NCBI GenBank assembly: GCA_023627715.1
Contig: JAMAHW010000060.1
Coordinates: 185,996 to 249,995 of the forward strand
Direction: 5' to 3'
From: Periconia sp. R9002
Taxonomy: Eukaryota; Ascomycota; Dothideomycetes; Pleosporales; Periconiaceae
DNA length: 64,000 nucleotides
Numbering within the stretch: position 1 is the first letter of the stretch; every line of letters begins with the position of its first letter. The notes below the pieces were generated by a model. It saw only the letters and a program-made list of their open reading frames with translations, made no database searches and was not told the DNA's origin. Both the position numbers and the translations under genes were made by a program. Of the stretch, positions 1 to 11,537 are shown in pieces.

Positions 1-392
1 CCAATGCCGCCGCTGCAAATGCTGCAAATGCTGCCGCTGGAAACGCCAACGCCGGAAATGCTGCAAATGCCAATGCCAACGCCGGAGCTGCTCAGAACGC
101 CACTGCGGATGCCGGAGCCGCTGCGAATGCTGGCAATGCTAATGCTGGTGCCAATGGCAAGGCCAACGGCAAAGGAAAGGCGAAGGGGAAAGCCAACCAA
201 GGCAACGCAAATGCGAACGCTGCAGCTGGAAATGCAAATGCGAATGCCGGAAATGCAAATGCTACTGGCAAGGGCAAAGGCAAGGGCAAGGCAAATGCCA
301 ATGCTAATGCGAATGGAAACGCAAATGCAAACGCAAATGCAAACAATGCGGCTGCCGCTAACGCTGGTAACGCTGGTAATGCCAACAACTGA
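1..392 (+). CDS. 3' end of an Ala/Asn/Gly/Lys-rich protein (5' end outside window)
   Basis: The frame starting at base 3 is open for 129 codons and stops at 390-392 (TGA). It is almost entirely Ala-Asn-Gly with Lys-Gly runs (NANA, GNAN, GKGKGK). This is the low-complexity tail of a longer protein that begins before the window. Other frames over the same bases are Met/Pro/Leu or Ala/Phe/Leu nonsense created by the repeat. Similar Ala/Gly-rich tails end the Egh16-like secreted protein at 30779, so an Egh16-type secreted protein is possible, but the diagnostic domain is not in view. Function cannot be assigned from this part. Confidence 0.7.
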   Translation, partial: NAAAANAANAAAGNANAGNAANANANAGAAQNATADAGAAANAGNANAGANGKANGKGKAKGKANQGNANANAAAGNANANAGNANATGKGKGKGKANANANANGNANANANANNAAAANAGNAGNANN

Positions 393-834
393 GTCCAGAG
401 ACGACATCGAAGACTATCTCCTTGGACTCAAAAACTCAAACTCTCGAAGTCTCGAATCTCAGGCGTCGAAACCGTATGATGGATGATACCCATGATACAC
501 CCCTCAAAAGCGTGCGTGGCTGCAGCGAATTGTTTCTATTGTATTATATAGGTTAACCGTGAATCGAAAGTGTTCTTGTCTTCGCGAACGATCGAGGAGT
601 GGCTCGCCGTGAATACATATTCCTTCTCTGGATTGTTCAATGCCGGTGTGCTTGACATGAGATTTCCTTCGTGCGTATAGTGTGATCAGGAACCGATGAC
701 TCTTGTGACGTTGTTGCGAAGGTATCTAGAGAAACAAGCCTTACCCCGAAAAGAGTAAGATGGCAATAAAAAAAAGCAAAAAAAAAAGAATTGTAGCCGT
801 TAACTGAAGCCATCGAATCGGCAGTTTGGAAAAC
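393..834. other. intergenic, no gene seen
   Basis: Probable 3' flank of the first gene. It holds an A-rich stretch at 767-790 and no open frame with coding character. Confidence 0.6.
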
Positions 835-905
835 TGCCCAGGCTGAGAATCGAACTCAGAATAACACGGCCACAACGTGTCGTGATACCATTTCACCACC
901 TGAGC
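835..905 (-). tRNA. tRNA-His (GTG)
   Basis: Read on the minus strand the segment folds as a full cloverleaf. The 7-bp acceptor is GCTCAGG/CCTGGGC. The anticodon arm is ACACG-TTGTGGC-CGTGT with anticodon GTG. The T arm is CTGAG-TTCGATT-CTCAG, and the discriminator is A. No intron. As expected for eukaryotic tRNA-His, the extra G at position -1 is not needed in the gene because it is added after transcription. Confidence 0.93.
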
Positions 906-1699
906 GATGTGATTCGTCATCGTTTAAACATATTATATACCTATACACATCGTTATTCGACTGCATTCAAATCTTCGAATACGCAATGCTTGATGTGTTC
1001 ACTGAATAGAATATTGTGGCCCCGCTTTGTGTGGCGCATTATTCACACCGTTCTTCGGCGGCGCTTCTTTGGTTGGTGGTGTGGACCAATGGAATTTTTG
1101 TCTAGCGCAAGTGCTACCAAACCTTCCACCTCCATTGATTCTTTTTCTTGATGATTCCGTTCCTCAACTCGGCACAATTTGCTGAATCAAGACAAACTGG
1201 ATGACTTAGTGAGGTCGCATGGTTGAGAGAAACATACATGAGGCATGATGCCATTGCGCACATGAGAGAAATGCCCGTAAGAACAGCTATCGGTGATATT
1301 ACAAAAATTGAGAATCTAAGCAATGTCTTTCATAATCATTCTTCTTTAACAAACTCCATCAATCCTTAGAGCGTGCATTCTACGACGGACATTGTGCCAT
1401 GATGTTCCACGCTCAAGTGCTACATATGCGAAAACCCTTCAACTCTCAAGGCTTCCTAAAAAGCTCGGGCAAAAGAACTCTGTGGGCTGGGGAACGTAAA
1501 GAATATCTCTCAGCTATTCCAATACTATTTGATTCATATTATTGCGGTCGCCCAACACTGAGCAGTCCCTTCATTCTCTCCTTTCAACATCGTTGATGCA
1601 TTGTGCGAATTCGGTGTTCGCGGGGTACCGCACAGACCATTGCCCCACCAAAAAGAAAAAGTATTTGCGGAAGCTCATGCTTCAACCGGAGCAAAAAAA
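906..1699. other. intergenic between two tRNA genes
   Basis: About 0.8 kb with short open frames only (up to 89 codons) and no recognisable protein. I see no further tRNA here. Confidence 0.55.
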
Positions 1700-1784
1700 T
1701 GATTCAGCCGAGGTTTGAACTCGGGACCTTCAGTGTACTAACTTGATGTTAGACTGACGTGATAACCAACTACACCACCGAACC
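1700..1784 (-). tRNA. tRNA-Val (AAC) with an 11-nt intron
   Basis: The minus strand gives acceptor GGTTCGG paired with CTGAATC (two G-T pairs), D arm GTGTAGTTGGTTATCAC, and T arm CCGAG-TTCAAAC-CTCGG. The anticodon stem is TCAGT/ACTGA. The loop reads CTAACA, then an 11-nt insertion TCAAGTTAGTA, then C. This places an intron one base 3' of the anticodon AAC, the canonical position for eukaryotic tRNA introns. The mature length would be 74 nt. Confidence 0.93.
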
Positions 1785-4700
1785 GGTTGCTTGATGAGAT
1801 TTTTGTGCATTTTGTTAAATATATACTGAACGTAAAGAAGTGAGTTAAGTGCTCGAAGTGGGAACGAATCGCACCATGAAAACACAGACGAAGGGTTTAG
1901 CTAGCGTTAGGAGACGAACATCTTATCTCAATCGAAATCTAAGCGCAACATGGTTTGAATCCGGTGGTATCCGTTCTCTGGCTTTGGCGGGGAGCCATAT
2001 GCGGGAAAGCCGAACACACAAACCTGTGAAAAAACCTCAACCACACACGTAACATTACATGATGGAATTGAACAGTTCAGACCTTCATGTAATCTTTGAG
2101 CGCCGTGTGCATGTTGATCTTGTCAGTAAAAGTGGGTTTCATAGCTCGTCAACCGTGTGCTTCTTCGCATCAATGATGTCTACAATGTACTAAGGTCTAG
2201 ACGCCGGATCACTACAACAAAATCTATTCTTACTCCTTTCATAGCATATTACTTGTAGCTGTATGTTTTGAAAATTTATTCCTGGTTCCACTGCAAGAGA
2301 GGTATCTTGCAATTTACATTCGAAAATTTTTTGGGTTGTAGGTTGAGAGCCACAACCCGCAAGATCCTCCGTATCTTCTTGAGAACTTCATTTTTACCAA
2401 CAAAAAACGTATCACGAAAACACGAAAAAAATCCCACAACGGCACAACCTCCCTTCACACCCAAAATAATTAATTCAGCAACTTGATAGGCTTCATAGCT
2501 ACAGCATCACCTACTAAAAATTCACCCGAAAGAGGGTAAAGAATTGTTTACTACACTATCGCGTTTTTCGCCCACGCAGTCAAATCGCGCACCCACCACT
2601 CCTACTACTAAACCGGCCCACGATAACACCACCCCAACTGCTCCATGTCACAATTCACAAGATAAAAGTCGCATTTAAAGATCCCCAGATTATCACCATA
2701 CATTTCCGCGCCAACATGCTATTAAACAACTGTGATTGGATTGCCTACGTCTATGTCACACGCGCTACATTGCCCCAACATAACATTGAACTCTACTCCA
2801 CAACTAAGAACGCACCTTGCTCGATGAGAACAAAAGGATGATACCACATGATATCCACCAAGTAAATCTCGACAGGCACTAATAGAGTTTGTTATCTAGA
2901 AAGGGATAGAGAGAGGGACAAAAGGAGGAATGGGGAGTGAGAATGCTGGCATATGTGCATTCGGAGATCGAGAGATGTGCTCTTCTGGGGATTAGAGCTG
3001 CAGGGCAAGAAATTGAATAGGTAGTTCGCGGGGACTTGTGGGGACAAGTGTAAGTAAGGAAGGAAGACCGATTCTGCTTGATTGGAATTAGGTATGATAC
3101 TGCAGGGTTACGACGTTGTGGAGTAGTTTTTGCGGAGGAGCTACGATGGGATCGATCATGGGAATTTATGGTATGTGATTCCGTCAGTAAGATTGAAAAT
3201 GTATACGGGAATACGTCACGCAACATAGCGTCTTATTGACAAACGACTACGTTTTGGCGGTGGGTGGTGAATTATATTGGGAGGTATGTTGGTGTTGGTA
3301 GCCGTGGAGGCAGAAATATGGCAAGTTGTGTAGACTATCAGCATTTGATGGCGGAGAGGAAAGCGCAGTGCAGAAGGCAGGCGGAGTGTGGAGGGAAAAG
3401 GTAGAGCGGAAGATTTTTGCAAAAAGGTGTCGAACAAGACACGACGACATGCCAATTCTGCCAATTCCGAGGGATCCGTGAGAAAACCATGCAACTCTCG
3501 GCGGAAGCAGCCTAAGGCATTGCCTCCTGCGGTTTGTTCTCTGGGCAGTATGAACTCGGCTTGGCATGGTACTGCATGAAGCCGCGAGCAATCAATAATA
3601 TCGCGCAATGGCTGTACAATTCGAACTACGTAGGAGAAGTAGATTGCTAGGCGCCAATCACTGCAGAGCTTCGCGACTGTCACAGTCGCAGAAGTGATGA
3701 GAGCAGGGGTGAAGCCTACTTTGGGTTCTCTCGTCAAGGCCTGAGGCGCCAATCGGTATGTGGCTTTCTTCCATTCATGCCAATTGCTTTGCGAGTAGGA
3801 TTTCTCGGATGTTTACAGTGTGAGTGCCGTGCCGTGCCGTGTGCCGCCCTACCTGCATTGAGAACTCATGTCACCTCCAAGAAGCGGGGTGGCAATTGAG
3901 ATTGAAATAGGCACTTCCCTGCTGTATACGGAGCCAATTCGGGCTACAGAATCTGCAAGGCACGCAACTACGGGCAGTGGAAGAAAGAAGCACACGGAGG
4001 GGGTGGAGAAGTGCAATCTATACGGATCTTGCGTTTTGGCATCTGTGCCTCAGGGAGCCAGACCGAACGTCAGGCAGCAGAAGCATATTAGTGTCTTCTC
4101 CAAGAGTCTTGGAGATCGGATCATATCTCTTGATTACGCACTACATCTCTTTACATATCAAGCTGTATCTCTTGAGTGTACCACTTTCCATTATCTCGGA
4201 GTCGTCCAAGAAGGGTAAAACTGGGTCATTCTTGGGAAAAAGCTGGGCGTTGAACTATCCCCACCGCTACCAGGCCGTGAGTCTGGACCGTCAAGAGGAG
4301 GAGTTGACTTTCGCACGTGGGCTATCGAATCAGTGCTCAACAAGTGGGGAGTGCAGTGTCGGTGGAGCATCGGGGGCGATATTGAACTGTAACAGAAGCG
4401 TGCCATTGTGAATGAAACGGGCATATACCGAACTGCTTTCCCCTGAGCCTTGCCCTCTGCGCAGTCACTCAGCTTGGGGAGTGAGTCGTGGGTGAGGCTT
4501 CGCATCTTGGCCACCTTGGAGGTCATGAGTGCCAAGAAGACGCTAACCCCGACCGGAGCGGTCTAACCATGCGCCGCCTGTCCTGACAGGTACCATTGTC
4601 CCATGAACCCTCCCTGGCGCACCTTTTCATCTCATCTTGACTTGTCGTTTTGTTATGGCATCCCCATATACGCCCAGCTTTCGTCATGCTTGAACCCGTT

Positions 4701-5685
4701 CACCATCGCCCGTGTCTGTACACAGTACACTGTGGGTGAGCTGTCGGCGTGGGGCGAGCCTGGGCCTTCTCACGATGCCCGTTGTTACAGCACATGTTCG
4801 AATCGGGACTGGCAGCCCCTGGAAAGGTTTCGACGAGATTGTCGCACCTCTGTGAGAAGCCTGACCACAAAGTCCATAATGCGGCGTGCCAAGCCGTTGT
4901 TGCGATCGGCCTGATGCCCTCAGACACAAGACTTGGGTTCGCAGGCCACTCACGACTCGCGAGTAATGACGCACCCTGCTGCACGTCTTGGCTCACACAC
5001 TGCTTGTCTCGCCGGAAGCTTCTGTGCGCAAGAGAAGCTTGAGCCGCCGAGGAAACTCATCCTCCACAGAGCCCACTTGTCGGCCGAACGCCTGCGGGGA
5101 AACGTCGCCAAGTTACTTCCCGTTCACAGTACATTGCCCAGTACCGTTATGCAGACATCTCTGATCTGCCCCAAGACGTGTCAACATGTGCTTCTCTGAG
5201 TCCGCGTACTTGGCATTCAGTTGACGACAGTCCAGAGAGGCAACAAAAGAAAAAAAGCAACGACCAATCTCGGTCTTCATGCACACACGGCTGTCCCAAT
5301 GTGGGGCAGTCGCAGCCGATCCCCCCAAGCTCCAATCCATCCCGCAATTCTGTTTGACTGTGATGTTCTAGGAGCCGCTAATCACATCTTCTTGTCTGCA
5401 TGGCTCCATACTCTGTCAGTAGGTATGGATGGGTCAAACGACCACACGAGAAGCGCTACCGGTTCTGCTAGCCCTCCAACTGGCTAATCAGCCTACTTTG
5501 ACGCCCGGGAGAAACAAACACCCCTCTTTCTGCACCAACGTAACGTCCTGGATTTCTGCCGCGTGCAGGATAGTCCCCGGGGTTCGAGATGTGACAGGAT
5601 GTTCGACCGAATGGGGTTGGGAATGCTTGGCGGAGCCGCGCAAATTCCTCCACGCTGAGAGCTTGTGCCATGCCTGTCCAGCAGG

Positions 5686-5874
5686 CTTGTTCCCTCTTGG
5701 CACGGCATCACAGAAGTTTCGAGCTAGCTTCACACTGCGTGCTAGTCTTGGCGGCCTCGATATCGCTCCCCTTCCTGGGTCCATCAACGGTAGTGCCTAT
5801 GCTAGGCCAGGTTGCGCTTGCTTATTTGTTCTTGGCCCGGCTTCAAAGAAGTTTCAAGCTCACTTCAAACAGCG
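5686..5874. repeat. diverged direct duplication, offset about 131 bp
   Basis: Two segments, about 5686-5738 and 5817-5874, share an ordered series of near matches: CTTG...TCTTGGCACGGCATCACAGAAGTTTCGAGCT against CTTG...TCTTGGCCCGGCTTCAAAGAAGTTTCAAGCT. Several differences are C/T or G/A transitions and a few are transversions. It lies just upstream of the TATA box of the secreted-protein gene at 6185. Confidence 0.5.
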
Positions 5875-5940
5875 GGATACGCTTGGCAGGAAGGTACATG
5901 TCGATCGCGCTGTGAGGGACATTCACAATCAGTCATGCTG

Positions 5941-5947
5941 TATAAAA
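5941..5947 (+). promoter_or_regulatory. TATA box upstream of the secreted KR-site protein
   Basis: TATAAAA followed by a long pyrimidine-rich leader (about 6000-6180). It lies 244 bp before the ATG at 6185, which implies a 5' UTR of about 200 nt. Confidence 0.5.
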
Positions 5948-6184
5948 TGCTCTTGAACCCACTGTTTTTTAGTTCTGCAGTCCGGTCACTCATCTTCACT
6001 TCTCACCAGATTACTGTAATCGACTTCAATCTATCGCCGTGCGATCAGATATTACCATCACTTTTTTAACTTATTACTCGATCACTTTTTTATTTCTACC
6101 CTTCCACGGTCTTACCACCCACAAACTCTGATATTTATCCCACCAAAGTTTTAATACTCCAATCCTAAATCCAAAACCGTCAAG

Positions 6185-6850
6185 ATGCTTCCCCAAACCG
6201 TCCTCTTTGCCCTCATCGCTACCGTCAGCGCCGTCCCCCTTAACATCAACTTGGGTGCCTACTCTCCTGCCTTGGTAGTCGGTGATGGTGAAATCTCGCT
6301 GGGATCAACAGAAAAAGCATCGACTTTGATGTCCACGCTCGCATCTGGAGCCGCCCAACAGGGCCAAGCTGGAGCAGCCGCAGGTCAGCAACGCCAGAAC
6401 AACGCGGCCGAGACCCCGGCGGCCGCGGAAAATGCTCAAGAACCCCCCGCTGAAGGAGAAGCAGAGAAACGCGGAAACGTCCGTCGCGCCCTTGAAAGCT
6501 TTTTCAAGCGTGCCCCCACTCCTGAAGCCGAGAAGCTTGCCGCCTACGAGGAAGCCATGCACTGGATCAAGCGTGACCTCGCTGGCTTCAACGCCGCCCT
6601 TTCCTATGCTCGTGAGGCCTTGAAGGACCAACCCAAGGTCGAGCTCGGCTCCGAGAACGCTGGTGTCGGTATTGTCGTCAACCCCGGTATCAACGTCCCC
6701 GCCAACTCTGCTGCCGCCGGCTCCGCACCCAAGAAGGCCGAGAAGCGCGAGGCGAGCGAGGAGACCGAGGAGGCCGAGGAGAAACGCGCCGAAGTCGTCG
6801 ACGACGAGGAGACCCCCAAGATGACCCTCGTTGCCATCACTGAAGTTTGA
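6185..6850 (+). CDS. secreted protein with multiple Kex2-type KR sites, unknown function
   Basis: Intronless, 221 aa. A clear signal peptide (hydrophobic residues 4-16, cleavage likely after VSA near residue 16) is followed by a mature protein with no cysteines. Lys-Arg pairs occur near residues 93-94, 107-108, 129, 187 and 200, several preceded by acidic residues, as for Kex2 endoprotease sites. The C-terminal third is acidic (Glu/Asp-rich). A middle Ala/Gln-rich segment (about 50-90) is low complexity. The ATG at 6185 has a good fungal context (CAAG before ATG) and a TATA box upstream. The layout could mean processing into several peptides in the secretory pathway, but the segments are not repeats of each other, so a classical RiPP precursor is not shown. 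I recognise no named family. Confidence 0.85.
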   Translation: MLPQTVLFALIATVSAVPLNINLGAYSPALVVGDGEISLGSTEKASTLMSTLASGAAQQGQAGAAAGQQRQNNAAETPAAAENAQEPPAEGEAEKRGNVRRALESFFKRAPTPEAEKLAAYEEAMHWIKRDLAGFNAALSYAREALKDQPKVELGSENAGVGIVVNPGINVPANSAAAGSAPKKAEKREASEETEEAEEKRAEVVDDEETPKMTLVAITEV

Positions 6851-9702
6851 ACTACGCCTCGCGGCATGGTCGACTGCAGAGCAATGGCACCTGTATGAAA
6901 GATGGTAATGAGGGGCAATGCTGGGGGGATGAAAGAAAAAAGAAGCAGCGCGCGTGGGGAGGTGGGGGGAAATAGACGCAAGAGTTGAAGCATAGACACG
7001 CGGCTGCGCTTCGATAACAACAACATCTTTTCTTTCTTATTCTTGTTTTCCTTGGGTGCGTTGCTCCATAATCTGGGCTTGGTTTGGCGCTTGTACAGCT
7101 ACGATTTTGGGATCATCTTTTCATTTGTCTTTGGGCGTGGAGAAGGTGTGGGACACCAGCAACTCTTCTGACGAATAACTTGGAACATGGTTATGACACT
7201 TCTTTTTGGCGCACCAAAAAAGAGAGCCAAAAGCACAGTTCGCTGCTGGCCGACGGAGAAAAAGGGTAGCCGAGATGGCGGAAACGTCTAGCAAAATCCA
7301 AACGTTTGAGTGATCGTGTACATTCTGTCTTATCTGATTTCCCTCACTACTGCGACTATCTTGCTAACATGATCAAAAAAATCCAACATCGCATCAACCC
7401 CCCATCACCACATCACCACCACGGTTGAAATCAAGCAATCCCAACGGCCCCCTGCCAAGTCCTCCGTCGCAGGCCCGGAAACGTCTTGGCAAAGCGCGAA
7501 CAAGGCTTGACTCTCCCATATCAGAAGGAAATACGATGACAGTACATGTGTATGCAGGGCGCATCACATACCCGGGGGCCGCAACACACATAAGCGCAAT
7601 GCACGCACGTCAACGATAAAAAAAGCCCAAAGAAGACGGGAAAGACGAAAAAAGAGCGCATGGGAAAGGCAGAACGTTTCATGCACACACACATGCAAAA
7701 TGCACATGCAAGCGCCACCTGCGGACGCCGCTTTCGAAGCCCTTCCTCCCCATCGTGCGGTGTTTTTTTACCAACCCCACCCGTCTTCGAAGTCCCTCAA
7801 CGTCCGAGACACGGGCAGGCGGGCGCGCGGTGAGTCTGTTAGGAATGCCGTTTCCCTTGCCTCCCTCCCCTTTTGCGTCGTTGCCGCCTCAAGCCCTGCA
7901 ATGCAATGCAGTGCAGAGAAGCCGCATCGCACCGCATGGAATCTTTGCCACACGGTCCGGGTTCCCGAGGCGACAAAACGAGAGAGGGAGAGAGACTTTG
8001 ACGTTTCATCCTCCGCTCCGCCCCCTGACCGAAACATGGACATCCCTGCAACTAACCGAGTGGTGGGATTGGGCTCCGCTGCGGATAGGGAAGTTGTGCT
8101 GGCGCCGCGGCGGAGATGGAGATGCAGATGGAGATGCAGATGTGGGATGGAAGAGGGTAGGGTGTTATTACTGGATTTGGGAGGGGGGATGCGTGGGTTT
8201 GTGGGTTTGGGGATGTTAGGGTGGTTGGGGTTGTTATTGTGATTGGGGTTTTTTTTTTGTGTTTTCACGACGATGGTGAAGGTGCGTATGGATTTAGTAT
8301 GTATGAGCGCAATAGTCAATGGGCGCGATGAGGTAGTCGCGAGGCGAAAATAAATGTCATTACTCGTTGTGCCGTGTTGTGGTGACTGACTGTGAGGTGT
8401 GAGGCGACACAGTGAGTGAGGGGAATATGTAGCATGTAGCGAGGATGGATATTCCATTTGTTTCGGGATTTGTAAATTTTGGGAGGGGTTTGTGTTCGCT
8501 CTTTTTCTTTCAATTTTTTGTGAGGTCCGTTTTTGATGGGGGTTGGGTGGAGGTCCCTTTTTCGGCGTCGGTATTGGACTCGGTGTTGGGCGGTTTGTAG
8601 CGAAATGTATGAGAGCGAGATTGGTTGCATACGATGAAGATGTTGGTGGTTGCTTTCGTGCGAAAACGTTGCGAGCTCACCCACATGTCACCATGTAGCG
8701 ACGACGAGACAAGATGCAAGTTTTTAGGCCGCCTGTACGATAAGCATGAAAACTGCGAACTGCGCATGCAGGTGCAACATGTATTGAGTAGATGATATGT
8801 CAGTGGTTTCGCGTAGTGGTCGGAGTCTTGCAAGTTTCACTGTTCGCTGTAATGAGGTTACAGTGCAGTTGGATTTACCGTAGGAATTTTCTGTTGGTTT
8901 CTCAACTTGGCACGTTGCAATAAGTCAATCAAGTGATAGAGTGCTAGCCTGCGTGGTGTCTTGATGCCCAGCAACTTCGTATGTGAGATTTGACTGCCTC
9001 GTTTTTGTTTCCTGTTGTTGCTTCTCAGAGCTAGCAACACCGTCTTTAATATCGGCAACAAAGGCTAGACTGTGAGTGTCCATATATGAAGATGTTGGGG
9101 AAATTATGACGCGTTCCCCCCTCTCTTCTTTTCGACTCGACGATAGACAGATTTGATAACCCTATAGCTCTGACGACAGTCTGATATAGACCTTGAATTT
9201 ACATACGACATGACGCAGAGCCCTATTCGCGGGGATCACGCATCTTTCTCACTGATCTTTTTCGGGTTAAACGATTTTGTCTAGTCCTTAACACGACGAA
9301 TAGACGTACTAAGCATATTCTCTTAATAATTAGGCACTTGCGTGAGATGAGATTGGCTTGCAGTTTTGCACGCTTTTGATTCGGCACACATAGTAGGAGA
9401 ATTTTGCATTAACTAATATGTTAGACCCCAGATACGGAGTTATCTGTTATTGAGACACCACGTGGTGTGGTGTATTGAGATAATAACTATGTATTGTAGC
9501 TATCCTAGTTGCATTTAGCTAACTTTGTACCCGCAATATAGGTATCCACCTTCTCGCATGCCAATCTATCACTTTCAAACCTAGACCGATGTGTGTATAC
9601 ACCTGGTCTCCTCCGATACCGTCAATTTCCTATAAAGGAGACAGAGCATAAGACGAACCACCCAATCATGATCCACGCTACCCTAGATTCGCACTTGGCT
9701 CT
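6851..9702. other. 2.85-kb intergenic region
   Basis: Contains the 3' UTR of the preceding gene and no convincing gene. Overlapping frames at 7.7-8.5 kb on both strands (up to 229 codons) lie in skewed purine/pyrimidine-rich sequence, including a GGAGATGCAGAT-type run near 8110-8150, and look like composition artefacts. A perfect 14-bp palindrome around CACGTG is at 9455-9468. The 8.8-9.7 kb part is AT-rich and empty. Confidence 0.5.
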
Positions 9703-11537
9703 TCACCCCTCAACTTCAACATTCTTACCAAAGTTCCAAAACTGGCTAGGGTCCTGATATTGCGTTGGTTTCTGACATTCAATGTAAAGACCCATATCGT
9801 TTTTGTCCTTCAGGTTCAGAGCATTGGCCCACGCCTGGCGCTTGTCGTTATTGAATCGGGGCACAATCTGCGACTCCTTGGTGCTGTCGCAGTTGATCTC
9901 GCCCAGCACGTTGTCGTGGTCGTACCTCAGCTCGATCCACAGCCACGCGACATCGCCGACGTGGAGCCAGACGAGCTGCGGGATGTTGCAGAATTGATAC
10001 TTGTTCACGCCCCACATTCGGTCGTAGCAGTTGCGGGAGTCGTCTGTGAAGGCGGCGAAGACGGCGGCGGCTTGGTCGATCTTTTTGATGGTGTGTCAGC
10101 GAATACTGGATAGGTTCAAAAGGAAAAGGAACGAAGACTTACGAAGATTTCGCGGAGACCGTTCTGATTGCGTGGGAAATAGCTGACCCCCGCTGTGATG
10201 GAGATTTTATGGTCGTAGCTGATTTTGTTCTTGTCCACCCGCGGCACCTTGTCGATCCAGCACTTTCGGCTGTCCCAGCACATGTCGTGGTTGTTATTGC
10301 CGTTGGACCCATAAGGACACAACTCAGACAAGCAGTCGTAGATCTTCTTCCATGCTTCCTCGAACTTCCACGTGCCGATGTTTTGCTTCATAGTCCCGAT
10401 GCTGATGGTGAGCTTTTGTTTGGGGTTGTCGCGCTTGGCCAGTTGGTTAGGCTCGGGCTTGCCTACGTCTCGGCGGGTTACTGCGATGTTCGAGCAAAAG
10501 ACGTTCTGCTTGATGGCGTCATATGGCTCTCCGATGATCCGACCCACGCGTTGAATAAGGCTGCTCATGCGATCTCCCTGCTGGAAACGATTGATGTAAT
10601 TGTTGATAGGTGTCAGGGAACCTACACAGTCGACTATATTTAGGAGTACATGAGTCAGTATGATTCTATTTGGGGAGAGGGTGGTATTTGGGATACACTT
10701 ACATTTACCTCCCTGATGCCCACCCCACTTTCCATCTATACCGAAGGCGACTTCGATATAAGGTGTGGCTTCGGTTTTGTGAAGTTCGTGATCCTTTCCG
10801 TACCAGTGATCGAGACTAATAAATATGTTGGCCGGAATGTTGCACACCCCGTTCTGGTATTCTGCTTCCACGATCCAACGGCAATTTTTCTCGTTCTGGG
10901 TCATGGCGCGTAGCATGTGTGCAATCAAGTCGAGCATCTCTTCGCGGAGCCTCTTGTAATTCGATGGCCAATAGGCGGCAGTAACATGGAGCAAAAGACG
11001 AGTTTGTTCATCTGCCTGTAGATACGGTAAGCTCCAGCAGTTCCTCAACTGCGAGTAGGTGTAAGGCTTTAGGCGTGCGGCCCGTGAGCGCTCTGTTTGA
11101 CATACCTTGATGGCGCACACATTGTCCTTGTATTTGCCCGAGTCACAGAAGCCATGATCGTACGGGCAAATACCCTCGAGGCACGTGTAGACAGCGTCGT
11201 ACATTTTCTGAGCCTTGAGCTCTCCCGCATTGACTTTCCTGTTGCTAATCTCCACATTGAACTCGACGGGGTTGGTCTTGGGATAATCCGCAACCTGAAC
11301 GTCCATCCCAATCGTCTCATTCAAGTGAACACTAATCTCCTCACCCACAATTTCCGGTGTCTCACTGTCGGCACTCGGAGTCGGAACTACAGCAGCCCTC
11401 GTCGTGTCTGCCGGTGCCCCGGCGGCAAGATCCACAAAACTACATAAGACGAGGAGGCCAATGATAGAAAGGATCAGACTGAAATGAAAGAAGTGTTTGT
11501 CGCCGCTGCCACCACCCGTAGTAGTGAGTAGGCGCAT
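9703..11537 (-). CDS. secreted protein with two related Cys-containing modules, unknown function
   Basis: My model is complement(join(9703-10080, 10143-10621, 10703-11015, 11106-11537)), 533 aa. The ATG at 11537 is preferred over an in-frame GTG six bases upstream. Introns are GTATGT...CTACAG (90 nt), GTAAGT...TGTAG (81 nt) and GTAAGT...AAAAAG (62 nt). The first two would also read through in frame. A hydrophobic signal segment lies near residues 18-40, ending LAAGAPA. Two halves resemble each other: (K)MYDAVYTCLEGICPY...C followed by a VTAAYWP...LREEM segment, and KIYDCLSELCPY...C followed by an ITAGVSYFP...LREIF segment. Each continues to a region with CNIP. This repeat supports the 90-nt choice for the first intron over a 57-nt alternative. 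A KR pair in the linker (LAKRDN) might be cleaved. I recognise no family. Confidence 0.75.

Larger units (their letters stand above)
1785..6184. other. 4.4-kb gene-poor region
   Basis: No open frame here shows a domain, codon pattern or splice structure I can support. The longest are 178 codons (3216-3752, minus) and 175 codons (5429-5956, plus). The part around 2.0-3.0 kb is AT-rich, while 4.3-5.9 kb is more GC-rich and contains a diverged duplication at 5.69-5.87 kb. Parts may be remnants of decayed genes or repeats; that is a guess. Confidence 0.5.

Noticed and set aside
3216..5956. Several overlapping frames of 100-178 codons on both strands
   Set aside because: No domain, signal peptide, splice structure or consistent frame; many overlap each other on opposite strands.
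7700..8460. 180-, 154- and 229-codon frames on opposite strands
   Set aside because: They arise from purine/pyrimidine skew and a GGAGATGCAGAT-like run; the products are low complexity and unrelated to any family I know.
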